A stretch of 57,156 nt of DNA from Sergeia podlipaevii (GCA_030849805.1 JASANZ010002156.1:1-57156), one strand, 5' to 3'. Shown: positions 29,947-40,269, numbered from the stretch's first letter. Numbers and translations: made by a program. Notes: generated from the letters alone by a model not told the origin.

Positions 29947-32061
29947 ATGAGCGATGACGACGAAGGCCGGGGGTTGTTTCTGCCAAACGCATTTTCTGTT
30001 CCCAACGTTGAAGATCTTGTTGAGCTCACCAACGCCGATGTGCTTCATCTCATAGCGTCTGAGGGCGAACTACTACCCGCTGCAGCCTCATCCGGGATTG
30101 CATCCTTGCGTGGGAACACATCGATACTTCGTAGCGCCGGCGCCAGTACAAACGCTAGCACGGCCAACGATATGGCAAATACCACCACTACTACTACTAT
30201 TCTCTCCACTGCTGCTGGCGCTATCACCGCTGCTTCTTCCTTAGATTTAACTGGAGCTGGTAATGTAAGCGAGGCGCAATCACAGCGGCCACAGCAGCAG
30301 TTTCCTTCTCAGCAGCCGCAGCAGCATCACCGCTATGTTGTACCTCCTACATTACTGAAGCCATCCATCTCTTGGCCTTCCCTGCATCACACGGCGTCTG
30401 CTAAGTTCTCTCTCCCCGTTCCCTCACCGCTGGCTGATGCGTTCATTTTAGGGGCGGAGCGCACGCGCTGGGAACACATGGTGCGAGATAGCTGGGCTCA
30501 CCAGCATGTCCGCTCTCAGCGCTGGGATGAGGAAGTTATTGAGCGTGGCGCCACCTACCGACCGAAAAACATTGCCGCGCAAACTAAAGTTGTCATGTCA
30601 CACACGAAGCACTTGTGCGTTTCACTGAACATGGATCCCGCTTTACTTGCAGCTGCGGACGACCACGACGCGGACGCGGAGGAGCGTGTTGAACAGGAAC
30701 GCATAATCGCCGAGCGCAAAGGGGACTCGAAGATGCGTGATCGTCATCATCATCACCAGCCACCACCGCAGCAGCACCAACCATACTTTGGCAGCGACAG
30801 ACAACACGTCACCCCCATCTTTGCGTGGCAGTCTCCTGCCTCAGTGCCTGGGGACTCCTCAGCGGTGCTGGCCCAGCTGGCCTCGCAAGTGGAAGTGCAA
30901 TACGATGAGCTTGCGCCACGCACGCTCCCTGCAACGAGCTGCTGCAACGCGCGCGTGACCGATTTCGGGCAGGCCTTGAGTGACGCCAGGCGTGAGGTGG
31001 GCGAAGATGCGAAGGTGATTGTGCACTACCTTGCCCGCGGAGTCCCTGCGCCACGCGGCGGCTACATTTATCTACGCACAGACAGTGCAGGTGGCCGAGG
31101 CGGCTATGCGGCTGCACCGTACTCAAAAATGCCGCTGGACATTCTGCGGGCCAGAGTGGGGCTGCCACTCGTTCTTGTTGCGGACTGCGCAGACGCTGGA
31201 GAGATCTTGACGGACTTCTTACGCAAGCGCGACCAGGAGGCCCAGCAGCAACAGCAGCAGATCGCCGGGGTCTCTGCGCGTGAACGACAGCTGTCCTCCA
31301 GTCGGCGTGTGAGCTCGGTAGAACTAGACACACTGGTGGACGGTGGTGGTGGGAGCGACATGGGACTTGGCGGCAAGAACGGCAGCACGGTGTCTCTAGT
31401 AGGTTCAGTGGGTGGTGGTGCTCCAGGCGTCACGAGTATCGGCAGTGGCCGCATCTACGAGGACTTTTTCTTTATTGGCGCTTCTGGCGGCGGGGTCTTT
31501 GCCAATACTATCCGCCATCTCCCACACCACCCTCGGCTGCCCTCTGATATCCTAACGAGCTGTCTGACAACCCCGGTACGTATGGCGTTACTGTGGTGTA
31601 TTGTAGAGCGTCCTGCTATGCAAGAGTTGCACCCGTCCTTGCTGTATCTTCTCCCTGGGGCCCTCAATGATCGCAAGACGCCGCTCGGCCAGCTGCAGTG
31701 GTACTATCAGACTTTGGCGGAATGCATGGCGTGGTCCACGCTGCGGCTCACCGAGTACTCCCGGTTGTTTCGCGAAGATGTGTACGTGGCGCCGTTGTTC
31801 CGTGGCTATCTCATGGCAGAACGCATCATTGTCGGATTCCTCGGCGGCACCGTCACTGTGTACCCGCCTATTCCACAAACACACGCGCACCCACTGTGGG
31901 ACGCCTGGGATAACGCTCTGGAGCGTACGTGTGTGGCGGTCATGAAGGCGATACGCCCAGCTCCACCGACGTCGCTCACAACGCTCGAGTTCCGTGAGTG
32001 GCTCGACATGCGCACAACGGAGTGGAAGTATCAGCAGCGTGAAATTCTCATGCAGCAATGA
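29947..32061 (+). CDS. raptor: Raptor (TORC1 subunit), N-terminal part up to an in-frame TGA (704 aa)
   Basis: Raptor is the substrate-recruiting scaffold of TOR complex 1. This part holds the conserved raptor N-terminal caspase-like region: KHLCVSLNMD, the VIVHYLARGVP segment (HYNGHGVPRP in typical raptors), LVLVADCADAG (VYDCSNAG), and the very characteristic block from about residue 530: SDILTSCLTTPVRMAL, LPGALNDRKTPLGQL, LFREDVYVAPLFR and LMAERI. At the caspase-like dyad the His is Arg364 and Cys414 remains; raptor is not a protease in other organisms. The first 130 residues and loops near 430-505 are low complexity. The frame ends at a TGA (32059-32061), but the same frame continues open on the other side through the rest of raptor, so this is probably one gene interrupted, read through, or with a base error. 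Confidence 0.9.
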   Translation: MSDDDEGRGLFLPNAFSVPNVEDLVELTNADVLHLIASEGELLPAAASSGIASLRGNTSILRSAGASTNASTANDMANTTTTTTILSTAAGAITAASSLDLTGAGNVSEAQSQRPQQQFPSQQPQQHHRYVVPPTLLKPSISWPSLHHTASAKFSLPVPSPLADAFILGAERTRWEHMVRDSWAHQHVRSQRWDEEVIERGATYRPKNIAAQTKVVMSHTKHLCVSLNMDPALLAAADDHDADAEERVEQERIIAERKGDSKMRDRHHHHQPPPQQHQPYFGSDRQHVTPIFAWQSPASVPGDSSAVLAQLASQVEVQYDELAPRTLPATSCCNARVTDFGQALSDARREVGEDAKVIVHYLARGVPAPRGGYIYLRTDSAGGRGGYAAAPYSKMPLDILRARVGLPLVLVADCADAGEILTDFLRKRDQEAQQQQQQIAGVSARERQLSSSRRVSSVELDTLVDGGGGSDMGLGGKNGSTVSLVGSVGGGAPGVTSIGSGRIYEDFFFIGASGGGVFANTIRHLPHHPRLPSDILTSCLTTPVRMALLWCIVERPAMQELHPSLLYLLPGALNDRKTPLGQLQWYYQTLAECMAWSTLRLTEYSRLFREDVYVAPLFRGYLMAERIIVGFLGGTVTVYPPIPQTHAHPLWDAWDNALERTCVAVMKAIRPAPPTSLTTLEFREWLDMRTTEWKYQQREILMQQ
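32059..32061 (+). other. Single in-frame TGA separating the two halves of raptor
   Basis: The upstream and downstream raptor frames are the same frame (both start at positions equal to 1 modulo 3). Only this TGA, context CAA-TGA-GGG, lies between them. From 32062 to the next ATG at 32113 there are 17 sense codons and no further stop. The gap is too short for a normal kinetoplastid spacer. Possible explanations are TGA readthrough, a TGG-to-TGA change or error, or two separately translated polypeptides. Confidence 0.85.
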
Positions 32062-32112
32062 GGGCTGCTTCTGCTCGCTCAAGGTGGTGGCAATGGGGAC
32101 CCCAATCAAAGT

Positions 32113-35100
32113 ATGTCCAAGCATAACAGCAACAACAACAACAGCTTCATTGGGAGTAGCAGCCCGCTTCACCATAGCACTGCGACGGCACCCCCGCCGA
32201 CTACTGCCGCCGCCGCCGATGGTAGTTCGGCATTTTTTTCTGCGGCATACATGAATTCAGGGTACTATGTTCTTCCCTCGCTTGACGGACGTCCCGTCTC
32301 GCTTCCTTACTTTTTTATTGAAGAACTGAGGGGCATTGCAGCGATGGTGGAACGTGTGATGACCCAATCTTTCTGCATCCCAGAAAGGGAAGGCCTGGTA
32401 CGTGAATACAAGTGGCAGCGGCAGCAGCAGCCACGACGACGACGCGATGACGGCCCTCCAGAGGGGAATCGGTTTGTGCAGCAGCAACAGCAGGATTCTA
32501 GGCCAATGAACTTGATTGCGTCTGCCGCGCATACTCGTCCCACCACACCGCGTCTCGCCCTCGTTCCTCAAGGTCCCGCTTTGCGGGGCTGGAGTGCAAG
32601 GGCACCACTGCCAGATAGCTCCGCCAGCATTGTTGCTGCCGCTAGAGGCACTGGGGGCGGTGGTGTTTTGGCGAGCCCAACTGCCTCTTTCGTGGATTAT
32701 CAGTACCGCAATACTGCGCTCAGAAGAAGCGGAGGTGACAACGATGCTCGCGATGGCGATGTCAACCATCAGCAGCAGCAACAACCACCTGAAGAATATG
32801 TCGTCAACAAGTACACCTCAGCCTCCGTAGCCACTGCCGCTACCAGCCGTGGAACACGCAAACTTGACACCACTTTCCCTTTCATCGAGAAAATGCCAGT
32901 ATTGCTCCAGGCGCTGCTCGCCGTTAATTATCGCGAGGCCGCCACGGAGCTCACGTGCCGCTTGATGGACGCGGGTGCCCCTGCGGTGCAGCAGTGCGCA
33001 GAGGCGAATCTCTACCGTGTCGCGTTGGACCACTACTGGAGCAGGCCGAACTTGGCGTGCTTGATGCCATCTGCCCTGTTTATCTATTGCAAGACGTGCT
33101 ATGCAGACCCGAACATGATTGGCTCTGCAAAGCAGAGGGGGATTGTTGTGCGGGCCTGTGTGGAGGTGCTGCTCAACCCTACAGAGTGCCCAGTGCCGGA
33201 CAATGCTGCCAGCCAGCAGCATCACTATTCTTCTTCTGGTCGTGGTACGAGGCGAGACGCGAGTGCCACCATCATCCCTGCTGCGAGTGCAGACTGGAAC
33301 AATGTCCGCAAGGCGGCACCATGGGTGAATGGCGGAGGCGACAGCACTCCCGGACTGTGGCAGTGGGATGTGCTAGGCCCATATGCCCTCCCTACTGGTC
33401 AGAGGCTATTGGCTGCGTCTTTGCTAGCGCTTCTTGCGATTCACAGTGACGAATGCAGGGCAGAATGTCACGCTAGCGGAGCATTTTATGTGTGCTGTTG
33501 TCTCTTGGCAGAGGCGGCGGCGAAGGTGCCTGTACCATGTCGCCTACACACCTCGATGTATATGAGAAGTGCGTTTGATAGCACTCGACCAGCAGCTGCA
33601 GGAGAAGGGTCTGAGGAGACGGCAGCGCACCACCACTCCCATACGCGGCCTCAGTCCGCGGAGGAGGTGACACATGGGCTTTATTGCCAAGCGCTGGTGG
33701 CACTCATGGTTGCCCTCTTGCACAACTGGAAACCGACAGAGGAGGAAGAAGAAGAGGAAAGGAAAGGGGATGAGGAAACCAAAAAGAATGATGAATGTGT
33801 GGAGGGTAACGGTGAAGAGATGAGAGATGGTGAAGTGGACGAGAACGGGGATCTCAAGGACGTGGGTATTGGTGAGTATGAAGACACCACACCCATTGTT
33901 GCACGCCCAACGACGCGTCGTGTGCTTAGCCGCGGCTTGATGAATGCGCAGGGTGCGCTTGCACGGCTGATGTACGCCTCCGCTCCAGTTCTGCGTGGAG
34001 TTGCAATCAAAGGCATCACAATGATTCTCATCGCCCAAGGCGTACCAGAAGAAGATAAGGCCCCTTATGTGCGCATCGTGCTATCACGCGTGTGTGACAA
34101 CACTTTCGCCGCTTACGAAGGAAACACAGATGTGCGACTTGAGCTGGTAGGCGCGTCTTATCTACTTTTTAAATTGCTGCTGGAGCGGCTTCGTGGGGAG
34201 CTGTCCACGGAGGAGATCAGCGATCACGTTGCGCAGTACATCTACCGATGGGCTTTGGACATGCAAAGTGGTCCCATCGCCACCACTGTTGCCACAAGAA
34301 ATGGAGGCGGTGGCGTGCATGGCTCAGCGCACTCCATTGTGGATACCGGTGTGGACCACACTGGAGATGGAGGTGGTGTCACTGCGAGTGGCCATCATCA
34401 TCCTCCTCATGCGCCTTTTATGAACAATGACAGCTTTGGCTTCTCAACGACTGGTGTACTACCAGGCGGGTCGCATGATCTGCGTCCAGGGAGTGGGCAG
34501 CACATGCGGGCTGGCACAATGCTTTCTCGGCCTTCTATGCGTGCTCCTCGTGCTGGACTGGACGGCGTGAGTACTGCCTCCCCGTGGCAGCGGCGGCGTG
34601 GCGCTCCCACTGTAGGGACCAGCGTGCTCGATGTTGGGTCTTATGGAGTGCATGGTACTCTCCCACTCATTTCCATGTCACTCCTAGCGCCAGGTGCTCC
34701 GCCCCAGGCTGGAAGTGGTGGTGGTGGTGCCGGGATTGGCACGGGAGGGATTGCCGATGTGGCCGCTAGTGTCACGGGGTTGCATCGGAGGCAGCAAGCT
34801 ACGCTGCTGCGTGATCTTAGCGATGTACTGCGTATGTTCGTGGAGCGTACTCAAGACGCCTGTCCTTATGTAGCGGCTCACGCGCGCAGGGTGGTGCTGG
34901 ACGAGTACGCCTTCCTGCAGGCGTCGTGGTACTCGCGAGAGAACACCCACTTCGACGAGGATGAGGAGGAAGAAGACGAGGACGAGATGGAGAAGTCGAC
35001 GGAGGTATCGATGTTGTCAGGGAGAAGTGTCGCGCAAGAAGAAGAAGAAGAAGCGACTGCTGCCACGGCGATGCAACCCTTCGCGGGTGTGTCAGACGGC

Positions 35101-37563
35101 GCAGCAGCAGCGGCAGCATCAGCGGGCAGATATGATGCTCTCCATACCCCATTGCTTGCTCTCATTCACAACGAACAGCAGAAGGTACGCGCCCTGGGAG
35201 CTGCCACGGGGATCTCTCACATGCAACGTATGCACGCCTTCTTTACGCGCCTGTTGCGTGTCGCCTTAGGAGCTGTGCGAGGTCCTGGTGGCGCAGGCGG
35301 GGGCGGCACAGGCGGAACGAATGAGGCAAATGCGCCTAGTAGTATCACTTCTACTCGGGGTGGCGGCAGCGGTGAAGGTGGCACAGAAGGCGACTACGAC
35401 GATGTCGACGCAGTGACAGATCGCAACACAGGCCGGCAGCGACTGCATGGCGCTTCTTCTGTTTGTCCATCTGGCGGCGGCATGATGTCTTCCGCATCGC
35501 CATTTGCAATGCCGTGTAGCGGCGGCGGCGTGTCCGCAGCTGATGCCACCACTCTGCGCGCGTTGCGCCCAGAGAATGTCATGCTTCGTGCCCTATCTGC
35601 CCAAGACAGCGCAACCGTCACCAACTTTGTCTATACCACCTTGAGCTATCTGCAAGGCGTGTTGCTCGTACCACCAGATGACTACGATCGTCGAAACCCG
35701 TTCAACCTTCAGAAGGAGGACGCCATGTACGTCTACACGTGCTCAGCCAGCATGGGATTGCGCGCCACGGCGAGTGCGGACTTTGGTATTCCCGCGCGCA
35801 CCTCTGACTTGCACACTCCGCATGCCACAGGCGAACACTGCTGGCACTGTCCCCATCGCGACGTCGGCGTCGCTGTGGACGATAGCACCAAGAAGGAACA
35901 GGACAACGAGGTGGCGGCTTCGCCTCCAGCTGAGCAGCAGTTCCATCGAGTATGCGGCACTCGTGAGGTGATGGGCGGTGGTGGGACCGCGCAGCTTGTG
36001 CAGTTGCACCCGGTTCGCCCACATGTGATTGTGAGCACAGAGGAGGGTTTTGTGGAGGTGTGGCAGTATGGGCGAGACGCACAGAGAGAGGAAGAGGAAG
36101 TGCGCCGTGCCTGCTGCAGTGGTGGTGGTGGTGGTGACGATTGCCACGCAGAACAGCGGAAGCGGTACATGATCCCCGCATGTGGCATGCGGCTCTTGGC
36201 GTACTACCCGGCCAGCGCCGTCGTGGCGCGACCGCACGGCCTCATCGCACCAGAGGCACAGCTGCGCTACCTCTACAGTCAACAGCAGCAGCAGCGCACA
36301 CATGCGCAGTCAAGCGCTGGTGGATACGTCACAGGAGGTGGTATTGCCGGTAGAGGTCGAAGTGGTGGTGGTGGTGGTGGTGGTGCGAGTTTTCGTACTA
36401 CGCTTCAAAACATGGTCGGTGGCACATCATCTCCAGCAAATTACTGTCAGACTTCTGTTGTGTCGCCATCATCGCCATCACCAGGCATCTTCACATCTCC
36501 TACTTCCCCATTCTACAAATCTTACAAGCACCGTTCCATGGTGGAGAGAAGTGGTGGTGTGTGCCAGATGCACTTGGTAGACGCCGCGAGCAACGGCGAC
36601 ATTTTATGCGCAGTGCGCCGCACTGGTGCTGTGGAGCTATTCACAGAATACATTAGCAACGAGACCGTTAGACGCCTGAGCACCTTTGAAACTACTCCGT
36701 TGAATCAAGCATGGGCGTCACAGCGGTGTCTCTCTGCTTATCAGGCGCAAACCACCGTGCTGTACGTGCTATGTGGAGGCGGTTGTGTAGTGCCTTGGGA
36801 CCTCAGCTGTGAGCGATCTGGGTCTTCCATCGCGTTCCGCGGTAGTGGCTGTGGGGAGGAGGAAGACGTGATGAACTCTGCTACTGCACTGCAGGCCCAT
36901 CAATTGGTTCCCAGTCTTCTTTCTCTTGCCTCTGGTAGCTCCGTGTACCTCTATGATACCCGTATGAGCTCGTCGACCTCTGCGTCACAGCGGGGTAGCC
37001 GACAGCGCGGTGGTGGAGCCGTAGCGCGGAGCTTTGCATGTGGCCCTACCTTGCAGCTACTTGCTCGTGAAGCTAACCTCGCTAGCACGGCGGGCTGTTC
37101 ATCATTAGCCCCTGCCTGCTCAACTCTCAGTTTCTCCAGTCGTTACCCACACGTTGTCGCGGCGGGGTACTCTTGTGTCGGTGGCGCTGTTCTTCTCTGG
37201 GATGACCGCACAGACCGACAGCCCCTCGACGCTTTCACAACACTGGCCGCTTCTCCTGTACCACAGTCGCAAAATGGGACACCACAGATGTGTGATGTAG
37301 GGGCGGTACGGCACGTTGCGATGCATCCGTACAGTAAGCGGATGCTCACGGCCGGTGCAGGGGGTGGCACCGTGTGCATCAAGCGGCCATTCAGTGGAGG
37401 TGGTCCCAACTGGACGGTGCCGCAGTACTTGCAGACTGAAGTCGCTACGTGCACAACAGCGCTGCAGTTTCATCCGTTCGAACCTCTCCTTGCCCACGCA
37501 ACCAGAGAGGAGGGTATTGTGTTGTATGCACATCACGGAGCTTCTCTCCTAGAGACTGTGTAA
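32113..37563 (+). CDS. raptor: Raptor, C-terminal part: HEAT repeats and WD40 propeller (1816 aa from first ATG)
   Basis: The start given is the first ATG after the TGA; the frame is open from 32062. Residue 67 begins FFIEEL, equivalent to the FFAEQL helix of other raptors. Residue 257 onward (IEKMPVLLQALLAV, then ELTCRLMDAG) matches the start of the raptor HEAT array. The armadillo/HEAT region is stretched by large Ser/Gly/His-rich and acidic inserts (e.g. about 545-590, 710-830, 955-990). A WD40 region starts about residue 1297 (LHPVRPHVIVSTEEG) and runs to the end (e.g. GGAVLLWDDR, VRHVAMHPYSKRML, LQFHPFEPLLA). Stop is TAA. Joined with the upstream part it would be about 2,540 residues, nearly twice animal raptor, mainly through low-complexity loops. 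TORC1 control of growth and nutrient response is the expected role. Confidence 0.88.
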   Translation: MSKHNSNNNNSFIGSSSPLHHSTATAPPPTTAAAADGSSAFFSAAYMNSGYYVLPSLDGRPVSLPYFFIEELRGIAAMVERVMTQSFCIPEREGLVREYKWQRQQQPRRRRDDGPPEGNRFVQQQQQDSRPMNLIASAAHTRPTTPRLALVPQGPALRGWSARAPLPDSSASIVAAARGTGGGGVLASPTASFVDYQYRNTALRRSGGDNDARDGDVNHQQQQQPPEEYVVNKYTSASVATAATSRGTRKLDTTFPFIEKMPVLLQALLAVNYREAATELTCRLMDAGAPAVQQCAEANLYRVALDHYWSRPNLACLMPSALFIYCKTCYADPNMIGSAKQRGIVVRACVEVLLNPTECPVPDNAASQQHHYSSSGRGTRRDASATIIPAASADWNNVRKAAPWVNGGGDSTPGLWQWDVLGPYALPTGQRLLAASLLALLAIHSDECRAECHASGAFYVCCCLLAEAAAKVPVPCRLHTSMYMRSAFDSTRPAAAGEGSEETAAHHHSHTRPQSAEEVTHGLYCQALVALMVALLHNWKPTEEEEEEERKGDEETKKNDECVEGNGEEMRDGEVDENGDLKDVGIGEYEDTTPIVARPTTRRVLSRGLMNAQGALARLMYASAPVLRGVAIKGITMILIAQGVPEEDKAPYVRIVLSRVCDNTFAAYEGNTDVRLELVGASYLLFKLLLERLRGELSTEEISDHVAQYIYRWALDMQSGPIATTVATRNGGGGVHGSAHSIVDTGVDHTGDGGGVTASGHHHPPHAPFMNNDSFGFSTTGVLPGGSHDLRPGSGQHMRAGTMLSRPSMRAPRAGLDGVSTASPWQRRRGAPTVGTSVLDVGSYGVHGTLPLISMSLLAPGAPPQAGSGGGGAGIGTGGIADVAASVTGLHRRQQATLLRDLSDVLRMFVERTQDACPYVAAHARRVVLDEYAFLQASWYSRENTHFDEDEEEEDEDEMEKSTEVSMLSGRSVAQEEEEEATAATAMQPFAGVSDGAAAAAASAGRYDALHTPLLALIHNEQQKVRALGAATGISHMQRMHAFFTRLLRVALGAVRGPGGAGGGGTGGTNEANAPSSITSTRGGGSGEGGTEGDYDDVDAVTDRNTGRQRLHGASSVCPSGGGMMSSASPFAMPCSGGGVSAADATTLRALRPENVMLRALSAQDSATVTNFVYTTLSYLQGVLLVPPDDYDRRNPFNLQKEDAMYVYTCSASMGLRATASADFGIPARTSDLHTPHATGEHCWHCPHRDVGVAVDDSTKKEQDNEVAASPPAEQQFHRVCGTREVMGGGGTAQLVQLHPVRPHVIVSTEEGFVEVWQYGRDAQREEEEVRRACCSGGGGGDDCHAEQRKRYMIPACGMRLLAYYPASAVVARPHGLIAPEAQLRYLYSQQQQQRTHAQSSAGGYVTGGGIAGRGRSGGGGGGGASFRTTLQNMVGGTSSPANYCQTSVVSPSSPSPGIFTSPTSPFYKSYKHRSMVERSGGVCQMHLVDAASNGDILCAVRRTGAVELFTEYISNETVRRLSTFETTPLNQAWASQRCLSAYQAQTTVLYVLCGGGCVVPWDLSCERSGSSIAFRGSGCGEEEDVMNSATALQAHQLVPSLLSLASGSSVYLYDTRMSSSTSASQRGSRQRGGGAVARSFACGPTLQLLAREANLASTAGCSSLAPACSTLSFSSRYPHVVAAGYSCVGGAVLLWDDRTDRQPLDAFTTLAASPVPQSQNGTPQMCDVGAVRHVAMHPYSKRMLTAGAGGGTVCIKRPFSGGGPNWTVPQYLQTEVATCTTALQFHPFEPLLAHATREEGIVLYAHHGASLLETV

Positions 37564-38195
37564 TGTGCTCCTTTCAACCGAAAAAAAAAAAGAATATCGG
37601 CACGCAGTTTTGTTGTTGCTTATCTGCCGACTTCTGCTGCTGTCTGCTAGTCATAGTGGAGAGATGGACTAAAGTTGTCCCATTAGCACTGTGACGCGCA
37701 ACGTACTAAAAGGGAGGGAGGGAAAGAAGAAGATGATGATGATGAACGGCATCATAACTGAAACTCAAATGCGCAAAAATACGTTGTGGTGGCTCCACTG
37801 TTTTCTTTTCAAAAAAAAAAAAAATGTGCGATTTAATGTTGTTGTTGTTTCTTATTGTTGTTTCTTTTTGTTCCCCCCCCCCCCGACACGTGCACATAAG
37901 TCAATTTTCTAAAGCTAATCTAAATACTTCTGCATCTTTCCTTCTTTCCCCTCTTTTCACTTTTATTATAAATAAATAATTATTGTATCTCTAATGAGAT
38001 CATTTTTTTTTCTTCTTTACAATCATTTACCATCTCTATCAAACACAAGCAAATATATATACATATTGAAAGGCTCGGGCGAGATTGTTTTGACACTTGT
38101 CCTCGTCCCTTTATTATATTCGCGGCCTTTTTTTTTTCCTGCATATCCACACGCAAACAATATATATATATATATAAGTAGGCTCTATATTCATC
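37564..38195. other. Intergenic spacer
   Basis: No gene is supported. Contains A runs, a C12 run at 37873-37884 and a T/C tract at about 38002-38019 with AG at 38048-38049, a candidate splice acceptor for the gene at 38196. Confidence 0.65.
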
Positions 38196-38729
38196 ATGCA
38201 AACGAAGTCCACTCCCCCGCTTCCTCCTCCTCCTCCTCCTCGCGCTCCCAGCACAAACGGAACCAGTCAGAGCAGTCCAGACTACTTGGCTCAACAACCG
38301 CTTCGACGCCAGAGTATCGGGAGCCGGAGTGTGTCTCGCAGGGTTGAGCCTGGTTTCAAATTTGATGGTCCGGGTCCTTCGAGCGATATCAAATACGACA
38401 AGGTGCACAAGTGCTTTGACCAAGGGAACGGTTACCTTTTTCGCCTCGAAGATACGCGACGACACATTTGGTACTTCTACAACGACACATGTGTATACAT
38501 CATGCATGTGTCCATCACCTTCGGTAACGAAAGCATGATCAACCCGCTTGGCAATGCGAAGCAAGAGGTGCTTAATGAGGAGACTGGCAACTGCCGCGTG
38601 GAGCTGGATGTCGGTCCCGGTGAAACGCAGCCTTTCATGCGTGGCGAATACAATGGATTGCTGTCCTACTACGATGCTGTGCCCATTCCTTTTGAAGAGC
38701 GTAGGGAGGAGTGGGGCAACTATTCGTAA
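38196..38729 (+). CDS. DUF1935 protein with polyproline N-terminus, not acylated (177 aa)
   Basis: Complete gene, stop TAA. The N-terminus MQTKSTPP has no Gly2 and is followed by a proline run (encoded by a CCT repeat) that could bind SH3, profilin or WW-like partners; this is inference. Residues about 65-170 form a DUF1935 domain: CFDQGNGYLFRLED, WYFYNDT, FGNESMINPLGNA, VGPGETQPFMRG, AVPIPFEERR. It is unusual among the free-standing members in the window because it lacks any membrane-anchoring signal. It might act as a soluble partner or be anchored through its proline segment. Confidence 0.9.
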   Translation: MQTKSTPPLPPPPPPRAPSTNGTSQSSPDYLAQQPLRRQSIGSRSVSRRVEPGFKFDGPGPSSDIKYDKVHKCFDQGNGYLFRLEDTRRHIWYFYNDTCVYIMHVSITFGNESMINPLGNAKQEVLNEETGNCRVELDVGPGETQPFMRGEYNGLLSYYDAVPIPFEERREEWGNYS

Positions 38730-39825
38730 AAATAAAAAAAAACGCAAGGGGAGAGAGAGGGGGGGAGGGGAGAGAAAAAAAGAAAAAAAAGCAATTATGC
38801 ATGCAAACTATCTCCTCTGCTCACATATTTTTTTTTTTTTCTAATGTTCTTCCTCCACCATCTGTGCTGGAAGGCAATGCGCAAGTCATCGTTCATCAAT
38901 AGCCTGTTATTGTGGTTCTCATTTTCTATGGTTTTTTTTGTTATTGTAAAAAAAAAAACGCGTATTTATATAGGGAAAAAAAGGCAGAAAAGGCGGAGAA
39001 AAGAGGTGTATATAAATTTATGAGCTGGTAGAGACAAGCAAACGATCAAAATTAGAACACGCTCCCTCCGGGATCCTATAGCTATATAGGAGTTGAAGAG
39101 AAGAAAAACAAGCAACATTTTTTTTTCTTGTTATTGTTAATATAATTTATTCGCTATTGCCAACAGCGCGCATACTTATTGCAAATAACGAAAGGGAAGA
39201 GGGGGTAGACTAGATATTTTTGGTTGTTGTTGTTCTTCTCTATAAAAAAAAAAACTTCGGCATCTCGTATTGTTTCGTTGTTTAGTGCGAGCACCAAAGA
39301 ATGAGTTGAGTGAACTATATTGGATAGAAATTACTAGAGTCGGCACCTCTGGCTCCAGTAATTGTCATTGGATATGCGTATAAGTATATGTGTGTGTGTG
39401 AACGTAGAGAGATATGCACTAGCATTCCGTATACCTGAAGAGATGGATGCGGCGGTCCCACAGCGACACGCCTTTCTCTTTATTGTTTTTTTTTTGTAAG
39501 CAAATACTGCACCTAACACAAGAGGGGGCAAACAAAAAGCGAAGAAAGCGTTTGGTTTGTTGCATTTATACATATTTGAATCCATTTTTTTTTTTTTTTA
39601 AGGGTGCGTAGTATTAGCTGAAAAGGGCAAGTCTTATTTGTCTTGCCGTGCCCAGCGCAGGACCACACTCACACAGAGAACACTGAGAGGGGGCCAGACA
39701 TTCAACTGAAGGTGTGTTTTTTTTCCAGCTGTATTTGCATTCATCTTGCGTTTGCCTACTAGGTAGAAAAAAAGCTGGATTTTTTGTGAGCCTGCGTGTA
39801 GATCTTTATCTGTCCCTGTTCCTTA

Positions 39826-39861
<36 letters not shown>

Positions 39862-40269
39862 AAGAACTTGAGAGGCTCTCAATGCCAAGCGCAAGGATGT
39901 TTTGAATGTTATTGAGACCCTTATTTATTATTATTCTTTTTTCTTCTCTCTCTCCCTCTCTCTTGGCATACACAAGCAGGAGTACTTGGGTCTTACAGGT
40001 TTCTCTTTCCCATTCTTACACACAACGAAGTGTTAGCACTGAACATTCTCGCCGTTTGTGGCTGCCAGCACTACTCACTTGGAACCCCGTCTGGAGGAGA
40101 GGAGAACTAAGCAGAAAAGTAGATACCACCAATTATAAAAAGAAAATACAGATAAACCACTTGGAAATTATTTTTTCTTTATATATTGGAATATTCTAAG
40201 AGTACCTGTTTGCCATTATTATTTTATTTTTGCGCTGCAGTTGTTGATTAGATTAAACAACAAAAAAAA
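38730..40269. other. Intergenic spacer
   Basis: No gene is supported. Contains A and T runs and an ATT microsatellite at 39826-39860 (about 11 units). The best splice acceptor before the next gene is the AG at 40199-40200 after a modest T tract. Confidence 0.65.
39826..39860. repeat. ATT trinucleotide microsatellite
   Basis: About 11 uninterrupted TAT/ATT units read directly from the sequence, in a spacer. Confidence 0.95.

Noticed and set aside
29947..32061. Metacaspase or caspase-like protease gene
   Set aside because: The LTSCLTTP, LNDRKTPLGQL and LMAERI blocks are specific to raptor, and the catalytic His is missing.
32059..32061. Selenocysteine codon in raptor
   Set aside because: Raptor is not a known selenoprotein, the site is in a variable low-complexity linker, and no SECIS element was recognised after the gene.
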